Shown here: positions 42,657 to 51,421 of the stretch, piece by piece
How the letters are laid out: each line of letters begins with the position of its first letter
Position numbering within the stretch: position 1 is the first letter of the stretch
Assembly (NCBI RefSeq): GCF_004341505.2
Contig: NZ_SLYP02000001.1
Coordinates: 1,251,001 to 1,315,000, forward strand
Source: Sphingomonas sp. JUb134
Lineage (GTDB): Bacteria > Pseudomonadota > Alphaproteobacteria > Sphingomonadales > Sphingomonadaceae
Reading direction: 5' to 3'
Length of the DNA stretch: 64,000 nucleotides
The notes under the pieces: model-generated
The model's database searches: none
What the model was told of the DNA's origin: nothing
What the model saw: the letters and a program-made list of their open reading frames with translations, nothing else
Program-made: the position numbers and the translations under genes

Positions 42657-43250
42657 TTACCCCCAGCGGCGGACGTGCTCGTCGTCGCGGCCTTCGCGGA
42701 TCATCGCGGCCTGCTCGCGCCAGCCTTCGCGGGCGATGGTGCCGGGGGCGAGGCGGAGCTGGACTTCGAGGGTCTGCTCGTCCTCGGCGGTCATCGTCTC
42801 GATGCCCTTGAAGGTCTTGATGCCGCGATCGTTGAGCTCGCGTTCACGGACTTCGTCGATGCCGCGGATGCGCGACAGATTGTCGCGGCCCCAGCCAAAC
42901 CAGCCGCCCAGACCCTCGTGGTGGCGATGCGAGTCATGCGTGTGCGACGTCGCCGCAGCGGCTGCAGTGGTGGCCGCGACCGGAACCGCGGTGCCGGCAA
43001 CGGTGCCGGTGGTGCCCACGGGTGCGGCACGCAGCGCACGATCACGCTCGGCCTCCAGCTCGCGGATGCGGGTGTCGCGCGCCTTCAGCTCGGCCACCGT
43101 CTCATCCCGGTAGCGGCGGTGCTCGATCTCCTCGGCATGGTGCCGCTCGCGCCACTTGCGGCCTCCCGAACTGGAGGCGAGGCCGAACAGCCAGCCTGCG
43201 ACCAGGCAGAGCACGAGGACGAGATATTGAGTCGGCGTGTGGAACAGCAT
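42657..43250 (-). CDS. Membrane-anchored helix-hairpin-helix protein
   Basis: This 197-residue protein has an N-terminal membrane helix (YLVLVLCLVAGWLFGLA), a coiled coil (about 30-75, rich in Glu/Arg), an Ala/Thr/His-rich linker, and a C-terminal helix-hairpin-helix-like domain (NLSRIRGIDEVRERELNDRGIKTF, split as LSRIRGIDEV and RERELNDRGIKTF). The C-terminal part resembles the small helix-hairpin-helix regions found in ribosomal-L21-like and other proteins. GGAGG precedes the ATG. It lies 64 bp after tadC on the same strand. The role is unknown. Confidence 0.6.
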   Translation of the reverse strand: MLFHTPTQYLVLVLCLVAGWLFGLASSSGGRKWRERHHAEEIEHRRYRDETVAELKARDTRIRELEAERDRALRAAPVGTTGTVAGTAVPVAATTAAAAATSHTHDSHRHHEGLGGWFGWGRDNLSRIRGIDEVRERELNDRGIKTFKGIETMTAEDEQTLEVQLRLAPGTIAREGWREQAAMIREGRDDEHVRRWG

Positions 43251-43314
43251 GGCGGCCTCCGGATCGATTCGGAGCGTCAACGACGCGGGCGAGCCCTGCG
43301 TTCCTTGGGAATGC

Positions 43315-44313
43315 CTACTGCGGGCTCAGCGCGTCGGAGATCGAGCAGGCGGCGGGACCCAGGATCACCACGAACAGCGTCGGCAGGATGAACAGGATCA
43401 GCGGCACCGTCATGATCGCCGGCAGCCGCGCGGCCTTTTCCTCGGCACGCATCATGCGCTCGTTGCGGAACTCTGCCGACAAGACGCGCAGGGCCGAGGC
43501 GAGGGGGGTGCCGTATTTCTCCGTCTGGATCATGGTGGTGGCGACGCTGCGGATCGCATCCAGGTCGATGCGCTGGGTCAGGTTCTCGAACGCCTGGCGC
43601 CGCTCGGTCAGGAAGCCGAGCTCGATCGCGGTGAGGGAGAATTCCTCGCCGAGTTCGGGATAGGCGCGTCCGAGCTCACGCGCGACCCGGCCAAAGGCGG
43701 CATCGACGGTCAGGCCCGCCTCGGCGCAGATCACCAGCAGGTCGAGCGCGTCGGGAAGGCCCTTGCGGATGGCGTCCGACCGCTTGGTGATGCGGTTCTT
43801 GAGGTAGATGTCGGGCGCCTTGTAGCTCGCGACCAGCGCAACCGCGACGACCAGATAGGACTTGAGCGGCCCCCAGGTGGCGAAGGTGTCGGTGCCATAC
43901 ACGACGAACGCCACGGGGCCGCCAATGAGGATCGGCAGGACCAGACGACCGAAGATCACCGCCACCGCCCATTCGCGCGAACGGATGCCGGCCTGGAGCA
44001 GCTTGGTCTGGGCGGCCTTGAGCTGTTCGTCCTGCAGCACCTTCAGGGACGACAGGGTGGCGCGCATCCAGTCGGTGGTCTCGTTCTTCTTGACGAGTTG
44101 TGCCCGGCGTCGGGACACCGGCGCGACGATGCCGGCCTTGAGCTGTTCGCGCCGCTCGTGGAGCGCCTTGACGCGCTTGGACATGGGGTCGCGTACGGAC
44201 AAGGCGGCATAGATCGCGATCAGCACGGCGAACGCGGCGACGCCGGCGAGCAGCGTCGCCACCATCAACACGTCCACGCCCATGATGGTCGGGCCCTCGG
44301 GGTTGCTCAGCAT
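43315..44313 (-). CDS. tadC: Type II secretion F-domain protein TadC of the Cpa/Tad pilus
   Basis: This 332-residue protein has one N-terminal membrane helix (near residues 15-37), two in the middle and one at the C-terminus, around the T2SSF domain (GLPDALDLLVICAEAGLTVDAAF near residue 190). It forms the inner-membrane platform with TadB. The first ATG at 44313 has no good ribosome-binding site; MGVDVLM ten codons later has GAGGG upstream and is an alternative. It is the last gene of the pilus operon. Confidence 0.9.
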   Translation of the reverse strand: MLSNPEGPTIMGVDVLMVATLLAGVAAFAVLIAIYAALSVRDPMSKRVKALHERREQLKAGIVAPVSRRRAQLVKKNETTDWMRATLSSLKVLQDEQLKAAQTKLLQAGIRSREWAVAVIFGRLVLPILIGGPVAFVVYGTDTFATWGPLKSYLVVAVALVASYKAPDIYLKNRITKRSDAIRKGLPDALDLLVICAEAGLTVDAAFGRVARELGRAYPELGEEFSLTAIELGFLTERRQAFENLTQRIDLDAIRSVATTMIQTEKYGTPLASALRVLSAEFRNERMMRAEEKAARLPAIMTVPLILFILPTLFVVILGPAACSISDALSPQ

Positions 44314-44317
44314 CGCG

Positions 44318-45295
44318 TCAGATCTCGAAACTGACCATCTTGGCCATGATGAAGCCGCCGATCGCCATCCAGATGAAGCCGCCGATCCCGATGACCATCA
44401 GCCGCTGATCCACGAAGAACTTGGCGAGATAGTCGCTGTTGACGAACCAGATGAGCCCGAACACCACGAAGGGCAGCGAGCCGACGATATAGGCGGATGC
44501 CTTGGATTCGGACGACATCGCCTTGATCTTGAGCTTCATCTGCGATCGCTTGCGCAGCACGTCGGCAAGGTTGCTCAGCGTTTCCGACAGGTTGCCGCCG
44601 GTCTCGCGCTGGATGGCGATGGTGATCAGGAAGAACTGGAACTCCGGGGTGCCGATGCGATCGGCCGTTTCCTGAAGCGCGGCGTCCAAGGTGCGGCCGA
44701 TGCGCATGCGGTCCGATACGGCGCGGAACTCCTCGCCGACCGGGCCGGGCACTTCCTGGCCGACGACGCCCATCGTCTCGGTGATCGGCAGGCCCGAGCG
44801 CAGACCGCGGACCAGCAGCTCGATCGCGTCCGGGAACTTGGCGGTGAACTTGTTGATCCGGCGATTGATCGCCATGCCGACCACCTTGTGTGGAATGCCT
44901 GCCCCCAGGAACAGGCCCACGAACAGGCTGAGCAGCAACGGCATGCCCCGGCTCCACAGCAGGATCGTCGCCGCGATGGCGATGCCGAGCGTCGCCATGC
45001 CGTACTGGCCGACGGTCCAGCTCTTGCCCGTCATCGACAGCCGCTTCTGGAGCTGGGCGGGGTTGGGCAGCAGGCGCCCTGCGGCCACGTCCATGCGCGT
45101 GGCGCGCGCGGTGGTGATCCGGCGGATCTGCGCTTCCATGCTCGTGCCGGCCGCCGCGGCCTGATGCCGCTCGCGTACCGCGGCGAGCCGGCGCGCGCGG
45201 GCCTTTTCCGCGGACGGGCCCATGAAGGCGAACGCCAGCAGCAGCAGGACCAGCGCCGATCCCAGGATCATCAGCAGGAACGGCATCGGGTTCAT
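44318..45295 (-). CDS. tadB: Type II secretion F-domain protein TadB of the Cpa/Tad pilus
   Basis: This 325-residue protein has an N-terminal membrane helix, a middle pair and a C-terminal helix around the F domain (FPDAIELLVRGLRSGLPITETM and IAIQRETGGNLSETL). It is the partner of TadC in the inner-membrane platform that assembles Flp pili. In most Cpa clusters the ATPase gene cpaF precedes tadB; here only 45 bp separate tadB from cpaE. Confidence 0.93.
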   Translation of the reverse strand: MNPMPFLLMILGSALVLLLLAFAFMGPSAEKARARRLAAVRERHQAAAAGTSMEAQIRRITTARATRMDVAAGRLLPNPAQLQKRLSMTGKSWTVGQYGMATLGIAIAATILLWSRGMPLLLSLFVGLFLGAGIPHKVVGMAINRRINKFTAKFPDAIELLVRGLRSGLPITETMGVVGQEVPGPVGEEFRAVSDRMRIGRTLDAALQETADRIGTPEFQFFLITIAIQRETGGNLSETLSNLADVLRKRSQMKLKIKAMSSESKASAYIVGSLPFVVFGLIWFVNSDYLAKFFVDQRLMVIGIGGFIWMAIGGFIMAKMVSFEI

Positions 45296-45340
45296 GCCCG
45301 CCGTCCCCTGATCTGCCTCGTGCCCCGCATCCGGCCGCGC

Positions 45341-46627
45341 CTATCGCTTCGCCGGCTTTGCAGCGAAGCGTGAACGGAACTGCCCAAGGCGGCCGAGCAG
45401 CGACGGTGCCCCCGCGCCCGGTGCGGCCGGGCGACCCGCGCCGCCCTCGCCGAGTGCGTCCGCGACCGCCACGACCTGCGCTGCCAAGTCGACCAGCGGC
45501 GCGATCGTCTTGGACCCCTTGCCCACGTCTGCCATCGGCTTGCCGAGCTTCGCGGCCTGGGCTGCGAGCTTCTGGTCGAACGGCAGCTGATAATCGACCG
45601 GCCGCTCGATCGAATTCTCGAAGTCCTTGCGGCTGATCTCCAGCTGCTGCGCCGGGTGCACCCGGTTCGCGACCACGAAGACCGTTGCCTCCGGCGCGTT
45701 GCTCTTGAGCCAGGAGAGGATGCGGATCGCGTCGCGCGCGGCGGCGAGCGTATATTCGGTCACCACCACGACCACCGGCATCTCCTGCGCCAGTTGCGGA
45801 TGGTTGACCAGAATCGAGCGCGGCAGATCGACCACCGTGCATTCATAGGCGCTGCGCATCTCCTCACGCAGGCGGCGGAAGACGCTGCCGTCGGTCAGCA
45901 CCGGGCTGCTGATCGGTGCTTCGGCAGAGAGGACGGCCAGCCGGTCCGAGGCGCGCACCATCGCGCGCTCGATGAACAGCCCGTCGATGCGGCTGGGATT
46001 GTCGATCGCATCGGTGAGGCCGCGCCCGGGCTCCAGATCGAGCGCGAGCGCATCGGTGCCGAAGTGCACGTCGAGGTCGAGAAGGGCGGTGCTGCGCCCG
46101 GCACGCTCGCTCACCAGCCAGGCGATCGAGGTCGCGATCGTCGAGGCGCCGGCCCCGCCGCGCGTGCCGATCACCGCAACGGCACAATGCGGTCGCTGCA
46201 CCGCGGCTGCGGCCGCCTCGCTCGCCTTGGGGGCGGCCAGCGTCGCCTGCGCCTGGGTAAAGGCGTCGCGCACCGCGTCCGGATTGAGCGGCTTCAGCAG
46301 ATAGTCCTGGATGCCGCTGGCGATCAGGTCGCGGTAGAGCCGGACGTCGTTGACCTGGCCGGTCGCGATCACCGCCGTACCCGGCTCGCACACCTCCGCC
46401 AGCGCGTTGATGTCGTTGATCGGATCACTGGATTCTGAAAGGTCGACGAACAGCACGGTCGGGCTGGAGGCGACGGAGAGCGCCTGCACGGCACTGCGCA
46501 GATTGCCGCGCTGCACCCTGTCGGCGGACCAGCCGAAGGCGTGGACGATCGGGCGCAGCGTGTCGGCAGAGGCTTCGTCGGTGACGAAGCCGGCAAAGGG
46601 ATCGCGATTGGCGGGGCGGCTGGCCAT
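45341..46627 (-). CDS. cpaE: Pilus assembly protein CpaE (ParA/MinD-like with receiver-like N-terminus)
   Basis: This 428-residue protein has an N-terminal response-regulator-like domain (about 1-140, with PTVLFVDLSES and DYLLKPLNPDAV) and a MinD/ParA ATPase domain with the deviant Walker A IGTRGGAGASTIATS near residue 156 and LLDLDVHFG. It places or activates the Tad machine at the pole. Its ATG overlaps the cpaD stop by one base (TGATG). A Pro/Gly/Ala-rich stretch precedes the C-terminus. Confidence 0.93.
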   Translation of the reverse strand: MASRPANRDPFAGFVTDEASADTLRPIVHAFGWSADRVQRGNLRSAVQALSVASSPTVLFVDLSESSDPINDINALAEVCEPGTAVIATGQVNDVRLYRDLIASGIQDYLLKPLNPDAVRDAFTQAQATLAAPKASEAAAAAVQRPHCAVAVIGTRGGAGASTIATSIAWLVSERAGRSTALLDLDVHFGTDALALDLEPGRGLTDAIDNPSRIDGLFIERAMVRASDRLAVLSAEAPISSPVLTDGSVFRRLREEMRSAYECTVVDLPRSILVNHPQLAQEMPVVVVVTEYTLAAARDAIRILSWLKSNAPEATVFVVANRVHPAQQLEISRKDFENSIERPVDYQLPFDQKLAAQAAKLGKPMADVGKGSKTIAPLVDLAAQVVAVADALGEGGAGRPAAPGAGAPSLLGRLGQFRSRFAAKPAKR

Positions 46628-47328
46628 CAGTTGCCCGCCGATCCGGTGGTGCCGGCGCCAATGCTGCCGCCAAGACCTCCGCCAGCGCCGCCGGTCGTGC
46701 TGCCGCCGCCGGTGCCCTGGTTGCTCGAGCCGCCTGCGCCGCTGGGGGCGGCACCGCGATAGGCCTGGATCGCACGCGTGGCGTTGACCGGATCCGTGAT
46801 GCCGGTCCCCGATTGGCCGTGGATCAGATCCTCGGGCTGCGCGACCATGGCAGCGAGATTGGAGTTCACGGCGCACCCGTGATTGGGACTGGTGTGCGAA
46901 TCGAGGGTGAAGCCGGTTGCGGGATCGGCCCGCGGGCAGGTCGGCACGCTGGCGGACGCGCGGGTCAGGACGACGCGCACCGTGCCTGCCGGAACCCCGC
47001 CCGGCGCCGGCGGAGCGGTGTCGGCAAGCAGCAGGCCGTAGCGTGCGGCCTCGGCCGCCACCTGCGCGCGGGCACCGGTGGCGCCGGCGGGATCCTCGAC
47101 GGCGATCCGATCGCCATAGCCGGGCTTCAGCGCGGCCATCCAGCCGGCCAGCCGCCCAGCCTCTCCCTCGCTCAGGCCATAAGGAGTGGTCGCCAGTTCG
47201 ACCGCATAGTCGCTGCGCGTGACGACCGGCTGGTTGACGGATTCCAGGCCGCGGTGGGCGTTGGGATCGCAGGCGGCGAGGAGGAGGGCGGGGGCGCAGA
47301 GCGCCAGGGCCGCAAGACGCGAGTACAT
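46627..47328 (-). CDS. cpaD: Pilus assembly lipoprotein CpaD
   Basis: The protein begins MYSRLAALALCAPALLLAAC, a signal peptide with lipobox LLAAC, so it is an outer-membrane-targeted lipoprotein of 233 residues. The CpaD domain includes NQPVVTRSDYAVELAT and SPNHGCAVNSNLAAMVAQPEDL, with a glycine-rich tail. An ATG eight codons earlier overlaps cpaC, but GGAGAAG before the chosen ATG and the lipobox distance favour 47328. It probably helps the CpaC secretin. Confidence 0.9.
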   Translation of the reverse strand: MYSRLAALALCAPALLLAACDPNAHRGLESVNQPVVTRSDYAVELATTPYGLSEGEAGRLAGWMAALKPGYGDRIAVEDPAGATGARAQVAAEAARYGLLLADTAPPAPGGVPAGTVRVVLTRASASVPTCPRADPATGFTLDSHTSPNHGCAVNSNLAAMVAQPEDLIHGQSGTGITDPVNATRAIQAYRGAAPSGAGGSSNQGTGGGSTTGGAGGGLGGSIGAGTTGSAGN

Positions 47329-47348
47329 GTTCTTCTCCATCGGCGGCG

Positions 47349-48866
47349 TCATTGGTTGCTGAAGCCCGGCGCGGCGGGCCGCTTCTTGCGCTTGCCCGAG
47401 CGCTCCTCGGCGAGCACCGGCAGGTCGGGACCGGCGGGTAGCGGCGCGCCGACAACCGGCGCGCCGACCACGGGCGGGGGCGCCATGGTGGGCACCGGCC
47501 GCGGCCCGCCGGAGGTCGGGCTGGTGGCGTTGCCGAGCAGCACGCGATCGGCGTCGTCGGGCGCGCGATAGGCATCGGTGGGTAGCACGATGCGGTTCGC
47601 GTCGATCGGCTTCACCAGATAGGGCGTGATCACGATCACCAGCTCCGTCTCGTTGCGCTGGAACGCGTTGGATCGGAACAGCGACCCGATGATCGGCAGG
47701 TTGGCGAGGAACGGCGCCTGGTTCACCGAATTGTCGTGGGTGTTCGACAGCAGTCCGGCGATCATGAAGCTCTGGCCGGAGCCGAGTTCCACGGTCGTCT
47801 CCGCACGGCGCGTGGTGAGCGCGGGGATCGTGATGTCGTTGAGCTCCACCGAACCGGTGCTGGTGATCTGCGACACCTCCGGGCGGACGCGCAGGGAGAT
47901 GCGGCCGTCCGTGAGGACCGTCGGCGTATAGGCGAGGCTGACGCCATATTGCTTGTACTCGACCGAGATGCTCCCGAGCCCACCCTGGCTGATCGGGATG
48001 GGGATCTCGCCGCCTGCCAGGAACGTGCCCGTCTCGCCCGAGACCGCGGTCAGGTTCGGGTTGGCGAGCGTCGTCACCTGGCCGTTGCGTTCCCCCAGGT
48101 CGAGCGAGGCGAGCAGATCGAGCCCCAGCAGCCGACCGGCAGCGCCGATCGTGGTCCCGATCTCGGGAACGCCGGGAGCGGTGAAGCCGGTCCCTCCGGA
48201 GGGCAGGGTCTCGATGGTGCCCTGGCGACCCTGGCCGATGTTGAACAGGAACCCGCCCGTGCTGTCGCGCGAGGTCAGGTTGACGCCGATGTTCTTGACG
48301 TAGCTGCGGCTGACCTCGGCAATGCGGACCTGCAAGTTCACCTGCAACGGCGTGGCCGTCTTCAACCGGCTGAGCACGCGCGTGTTCTCGCCCACGAATG
48401 CCTGCGCCAGGGACTGCGCCTCTGCCACGTCCTCGGGAGAGCGGACGGTGCCGGTCAGCAGCACCATGTTGTTCATGGGCGTGGCGACGATCTGCGCCTC
48501 GGGCATGGCGAGCGCGAGCATCTCGCCGAGGGTCGTGATGTTGTTCCCGACGCGGACGGTCGCCGCATAGACGGTCGCCCCGCTGCGGGAGACGGCGTGG
48601 ACGGTGGTCTCGCCCGGGGACTTGCCGAACACATAGAGCTGCCGGGCCGAGCGGACCTGCACGTCGGCGATGCGATCGTCAGCGACGAACACGTCCGTCA
48701 TGCCCGCAGGCAGGTTGATGAGCTGGCCCCGGCCGGAGTTCATCTGAACCACCGGCGGCGAGGGTGCGGCCGTCTGTGCGGCGACCGGGGCGGGCGCGCC
48801 CATTCCGGTCGCCAGGACGGCGATCAGTGCGAGCGGCGTGCCCAGCAGCCTTGCCTGGATACGCAT
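47349..48866 (-). CDS. cpaC: Pilus secretin CpaC
   Basis: This 505-residue protein has a signal peptide (LLGTPLALIAVLATGMGAPA), an N-terminal BON/N0 domain (QLINLPAGMTDVFVADDRIADV, about residues 48-69, split as QLINLPAGMTD and VFVADDRIADV) and a C-terminal secretin domain (VRPEVSQI, FMIAGLLSN, PIIGSLFRS, ETELVIVITPYLVKP). It forms the outer-membrane channel for the Flp pilus. A Pro-rich tail follows the secretin core. GGAGG lies eight bases before the ATG, just past the cpaB stop. Confidence 0.95.
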   Translation of the reverse strand: MRIQARLLGTPLALIAVLATGMGAPAPVAAQTAAPSPPVVQMNSGRGQLINLPAGMTDVFVADDRIADVQVRSARQLYVFGKSPGETTVHAVSRSGATVYAATVRVGNNITTLGEMLALAMPEAQIVATPMNNMVLLTGTVRSPEDVAEAQSLAQAFVGENTRVLSRLKTATPLQVNLQVRIAEVSRSYVKNIGVNLTSRDSTGGFLFNIGQGRQGTIETLPSGGTGFTAPGVPEIGTTIGAAGRLLGLDLLASLDLGERNGQVTTLANPNLTAVSGETGTFLAGGEIPIPISQGGLGSISVEYKQYGVSLAYTPTVLTDGRISLRVRPEVSQITSTGSVELNDITIPALTTRRAETTVELGSGQSFMIAGLLSNTHDNSVNQAPFLANLPIIGSLFRSNAFQRNETELVIVITPYLVKPIDANRIVLPTDAYRAPDDADRVLLGNATSPTSGGPRPVPTMAPPPVVGAPVVGAPLPAGPDLPVLAEERSGKRKKRPAAPGFSNQ

Positions 48867-48867
48867 G

Positions 48868-49902
48868 TCAGTTCCTCCCCCCGACCGGGACAACGGAAAC
48901 CGCGCTGCCGCGCGCGATGCGGACGCTCGGCCCGGTGACGGCCATGGCGCTGCCGGCGGCACCCGGCATGGTCGGGAAGACCGCCGGTGGCGCCCGGTCC
49001 GTGTTCTGGGGCTTGCCTGGCACCGAGCTGCGCTGGAAGCGCGAGACGTCCGCGCCGGTCGACACGGTGCTGCCACCCTCGACCGGACGCGCGGCGAGGC
49101 GCGCGAGGGCGGCCCGTTCCGCGTTGGGATCGTCGCTGTCGGGAAGACCGGCGTCTTCGCCGCTTGCGATCGCTTCCTCGAGTTCGGTGCCGCTGTCGGC
49201 CAGCGAGCGGAGCGAAAGGGAGATCTGGCCCACGGCCTGAGCCACGGAGATCTTTTCAGCGATGCGCGGGGTCGCCTCAAGCGTCACGGTCGAGAAGGTG
49301 TTGACGACCGTGTTCCCCTTTTCATCGACCTGCTTGTCGGTCCGTTGGTCGGTGGCGAGCACGCGCAGGTTGCGCAGCATCGTCTCCGACGCCTTCAACG
49401 GCGGGCCGTCGCCGCCACCCTCGATGTTCTGGGTCAGGATCAGGTCGACGCGGTCGCCCGGGAAGACGAAGCCTCCGACCGCTCCCTGCGCGGAGACCGG
49501 CACCGTCACCGCTCGCATGCCCGGGCCAAGCGCCGCCGCCAGGAAGCCGCGGTCGCCCGGCTTCACCAGCGCGCCCTGCGTGATCGGCTGGCCGGCGGGA
49601 ATCGGATAGCGGACCACGGTTCCGACTAGCTTCGTCGCGTCGGGCGACCCTTCGGTGTAATAGGCATCGGTGACGAGGTCCTGCGGCCACGGCTGAAAGG
49701 CGAGCGCGCCGGCATCGATGATCGTGCCCACCGGGAGCGCGCGCTTGGCGACCAGCACCTTGGGGCCTCCGACCACCGTCGGTTCGCCGGCTGCGGTGGC
49801 GGTAGGGGTCGATGCGCCCTGCATCAGGCTGCGCGCCATGAAGGCCGTGATGGCCGCCACGAACAATGCGCCTACCAGCAGCAGGACTTTACGAGAATCC
49901 AT
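48868..49902 (-). CDS. cpaB: Pilus assembly protein CpaB
   Basis: This 344-residue protein has one N-terminal membrane helix (VLLLVGALFVAAITAFMAR) followed by a SAF/RcpC-like periplasmic domain (KVLVAKRALPVGTIIDAGAL, PIPAGQPITQGALV, RAVTVPVSAQGAVGGFVFPGDRVDL in parts). The last 100 residues are low-complexity. CpaB is thought to work with the secretin in the periplasm. It lies 50 bp after cpaA and is followed directly by cpaC. Confidence 0.93.
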   Translation of the reverse strand: MDSRKVLLLVGALFVAAITAFMARSLMQGASTPTATAAGEPTVVGGPKVLVAKRALPVGTIIDAGALAFQPWPQDLVTDAYYTEGSPDATKLVGTVVRYPIPAGQPITQGALVKPGDRGFLAAALGPGMRAVTVPVSAQGAVGGFVFPGDRVDLILTQNIEGGGDGPPLKASETMLRNLRVLATDQRTDKQVDEKGNTVVNTFSTVTLEATPRIAEKISVAQAVGQISLSLRSLADSGTELEEAIASGEDAGLPDSDDPNAERAALARLAARPVEGGSTVSTGADVSRFQRSSVPGKPQNTDRAPPAVFPTMPGAAGSAMAVTGPSVRIARGSAVSVVPVGGRN

Positions 49903-49952
49903 GACGTCGAGACCTTTCCGTCCCTGGGCAGCGATGTTGCGGCATTAGGCAG

Positions 49953-50423
49953 TCACCGGAACTGGTTAAGAATGGGTTCGCGGATCACGAGGAGCGCCGC
50001 CAGCGCGATCGCAACCCCATAGGGTATCTCAGGAAGTTGTTTCTTTTTTCTCAACAGCTTGTCGGCGACCATCAGCAGAGTAAGGGCGCCGCCCAGCAGC
50101 GACATCAGCACCAGCATCCACAGCAGCGGCTGCGGCGGCAGCCACAGCGCCAGCGCGCCGATCAGCTTCACGTCGCCGCCCCCCATCTGCCCGAGCCAGA
50201 AAGCCCCGACGAACAGGCCGAAGACCGCCACCGCCACCGCCAGCTGGATCGCGACGCCCGGCCACAGGCTGAGCCCGCTCGCCATCCACCAGCCGGGGGC
50301 GAGCAGCGCGATCAGCGCGTTCTTCCAGTTCGCGATCTCCCGCGTGCGGACGTCCTCGATGCCTGCGGACAGCAGAAGGACCACCAGCGCGAGCAGCAGA
50401 AACGAGGCAAGGGACAGCGGCAT
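49953..50423 (-). CDS. cpaA: Prepilin peptidase CpaA/TadV
   Basis: This 156-residue polytopic protein has about four to five membrane helices and the aspartyl prepilin peptidase motifs: Asp in SAGIEDVRTREIANW and GGGDVKLIGAL. Being short, it lacks the methyltransferase domain of long PilD forms, as usual in Tad systems. It cleaves Flp prepilins. It is the first gene of the leftward operon; no flp pilin gene is in the window, so the pilin must be elsewhere. Confidence 0.93.
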   Translation of the reverse strand: MPLSLASFLLLALVVLLLSAGIEDVRTREIANWKNALIALLAPGWWMASGLSLWPGVAIQLAVAVAVFGLFVGAFWLGQMGGGDVKLIGALALWLPPQPLLWMLVLMSLLGGALTLLMVADKLLRKKKQLPEIPYGVAIALAALLVIREPILNQFR

Positions 50424-50470
50424 CGTCCAAGGGCCTAGACGCAGCCGCTTACGAAACCGTAACCGGGGGC

Positions 50471-51421
50471 ATGGCTGCCCACGCCCTGTATCGCCGCGCG
50501 ATTCCCGCCGCGGCGCGGATTACCCGATGGCATGCACCCGACGGGTGGGTGCATCGCCGGTTCGACTGGCCAGCGGCAGAGGGTGCCCGCCAGCGCGGCG
50601 CCATGCTGTTCCAGGTCGGGCGCGGCGACATATTCGAGAAATATCTGGAGAGCTTCGCCCACTGGCGTGCGTGCGGCTGGTCGATCACGAGCTTCGACTG
50701 GCGCGGGCAGGCAGGGTCGGGCCGGCTGACGGACGACCTCCATTGCGGCCACATCGATTCGTTCGACACCTATGTCGACGACCTCGCGGCCTTTGCCGCC
50801 GCCTGGCGGGAAGAGCGGGCAGGACCGCACGTGATGGTCGGCCATTCGATGGGCGGGCACCTGGTGCTGCGCGCGCTGGCAGAGGGCCGGGTGACGGCGG
50901 ATGCCGCAGTGCTGGTCGCGCCGATGCTGGGATTGAAGGCGCCGTTCGGCCCGCGTTTCGGCGAGCGCGCGGCGCGGCTGCTGGCCGGGCTCGGCCGCAG
51001 CAGCCGCCGGGCGTGGCGCGCCAACGAGCGACCCTTCACCCGCGCCGCGCGCCAGACGCTGCTCACCTCCGACCGGGCGCGCTATGAGGACGAGCTCTGG
51101 TGGATGGAGGCGAACCCGGCCCATCGCACGGGCCCGCCGAGCTGGGCGTGGGTGCTGGAGGCGTTCCGGTCCACCCGCACGTTGAACGCGAGCCCTGCGC
51201 TCGCCACGCTGGACGTACCGGTCCAGCTGCTGGTGGCGGAGGGGGATGCGCTCGTCGATCCCAAGGCGGCGCTGGCGGTGGCGGCGCGGCTCAAGCGGGG
51301 AACCCTGGTCCGGTTCGGACCGGAGGCCCGCCACGAGCTGCTGCGCGAGACGGATGCGATCCGCGATCGCGCGATCGGTGAGATCGACCGCTTCCTGGCC
51401 GAAGTGCTGGTACCGGCGTGA
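50471..51421 (+). CDS. Lysophospholipase-like alpha/beta hydrolase
   Basis: This 316-residue protein belongs to the serine aminopeptidase S33 / monoacylglycerol lipase group. The nucleophile elbow is GHSMGGHLVLRAL near residue 124, with the strand SFDWRGQAGSGR before it and the catalytic acid and His likely in AEGDALVD and ARHELL. No signal peptide. It is divergent from cpaA by 47 bp and ends in a GTGA overlap with the oxidoreductase gene. Confidence 0.85.
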   Translation: MAAHALYRRAIPAAARITRWHAPDGWVHRRFDWPAAEGARQRGAMLFQVGRGDIFEKYLESFAHWRACGWSITSFDWRGQAGSGRLTDDLHCGHIDSFDTYVDDLAAFAAAWREERAGPHVMVGHSMGGHLVLRALAEGRVTADAAVLVAPMLGLKAPFGPRFGERAARLLAGLGRSSRRAWRANERPFTRAARQTLLTSDRARYEDELWWMEANPAHRTGPPSWAWVLEAFRSTRTLNASPALATLDVPVQLLVAEGDALVDPKAALAVAARLKRGTLVRFGPEARHELLRETDAIRDRAIGEIDRFLAEVLVPA

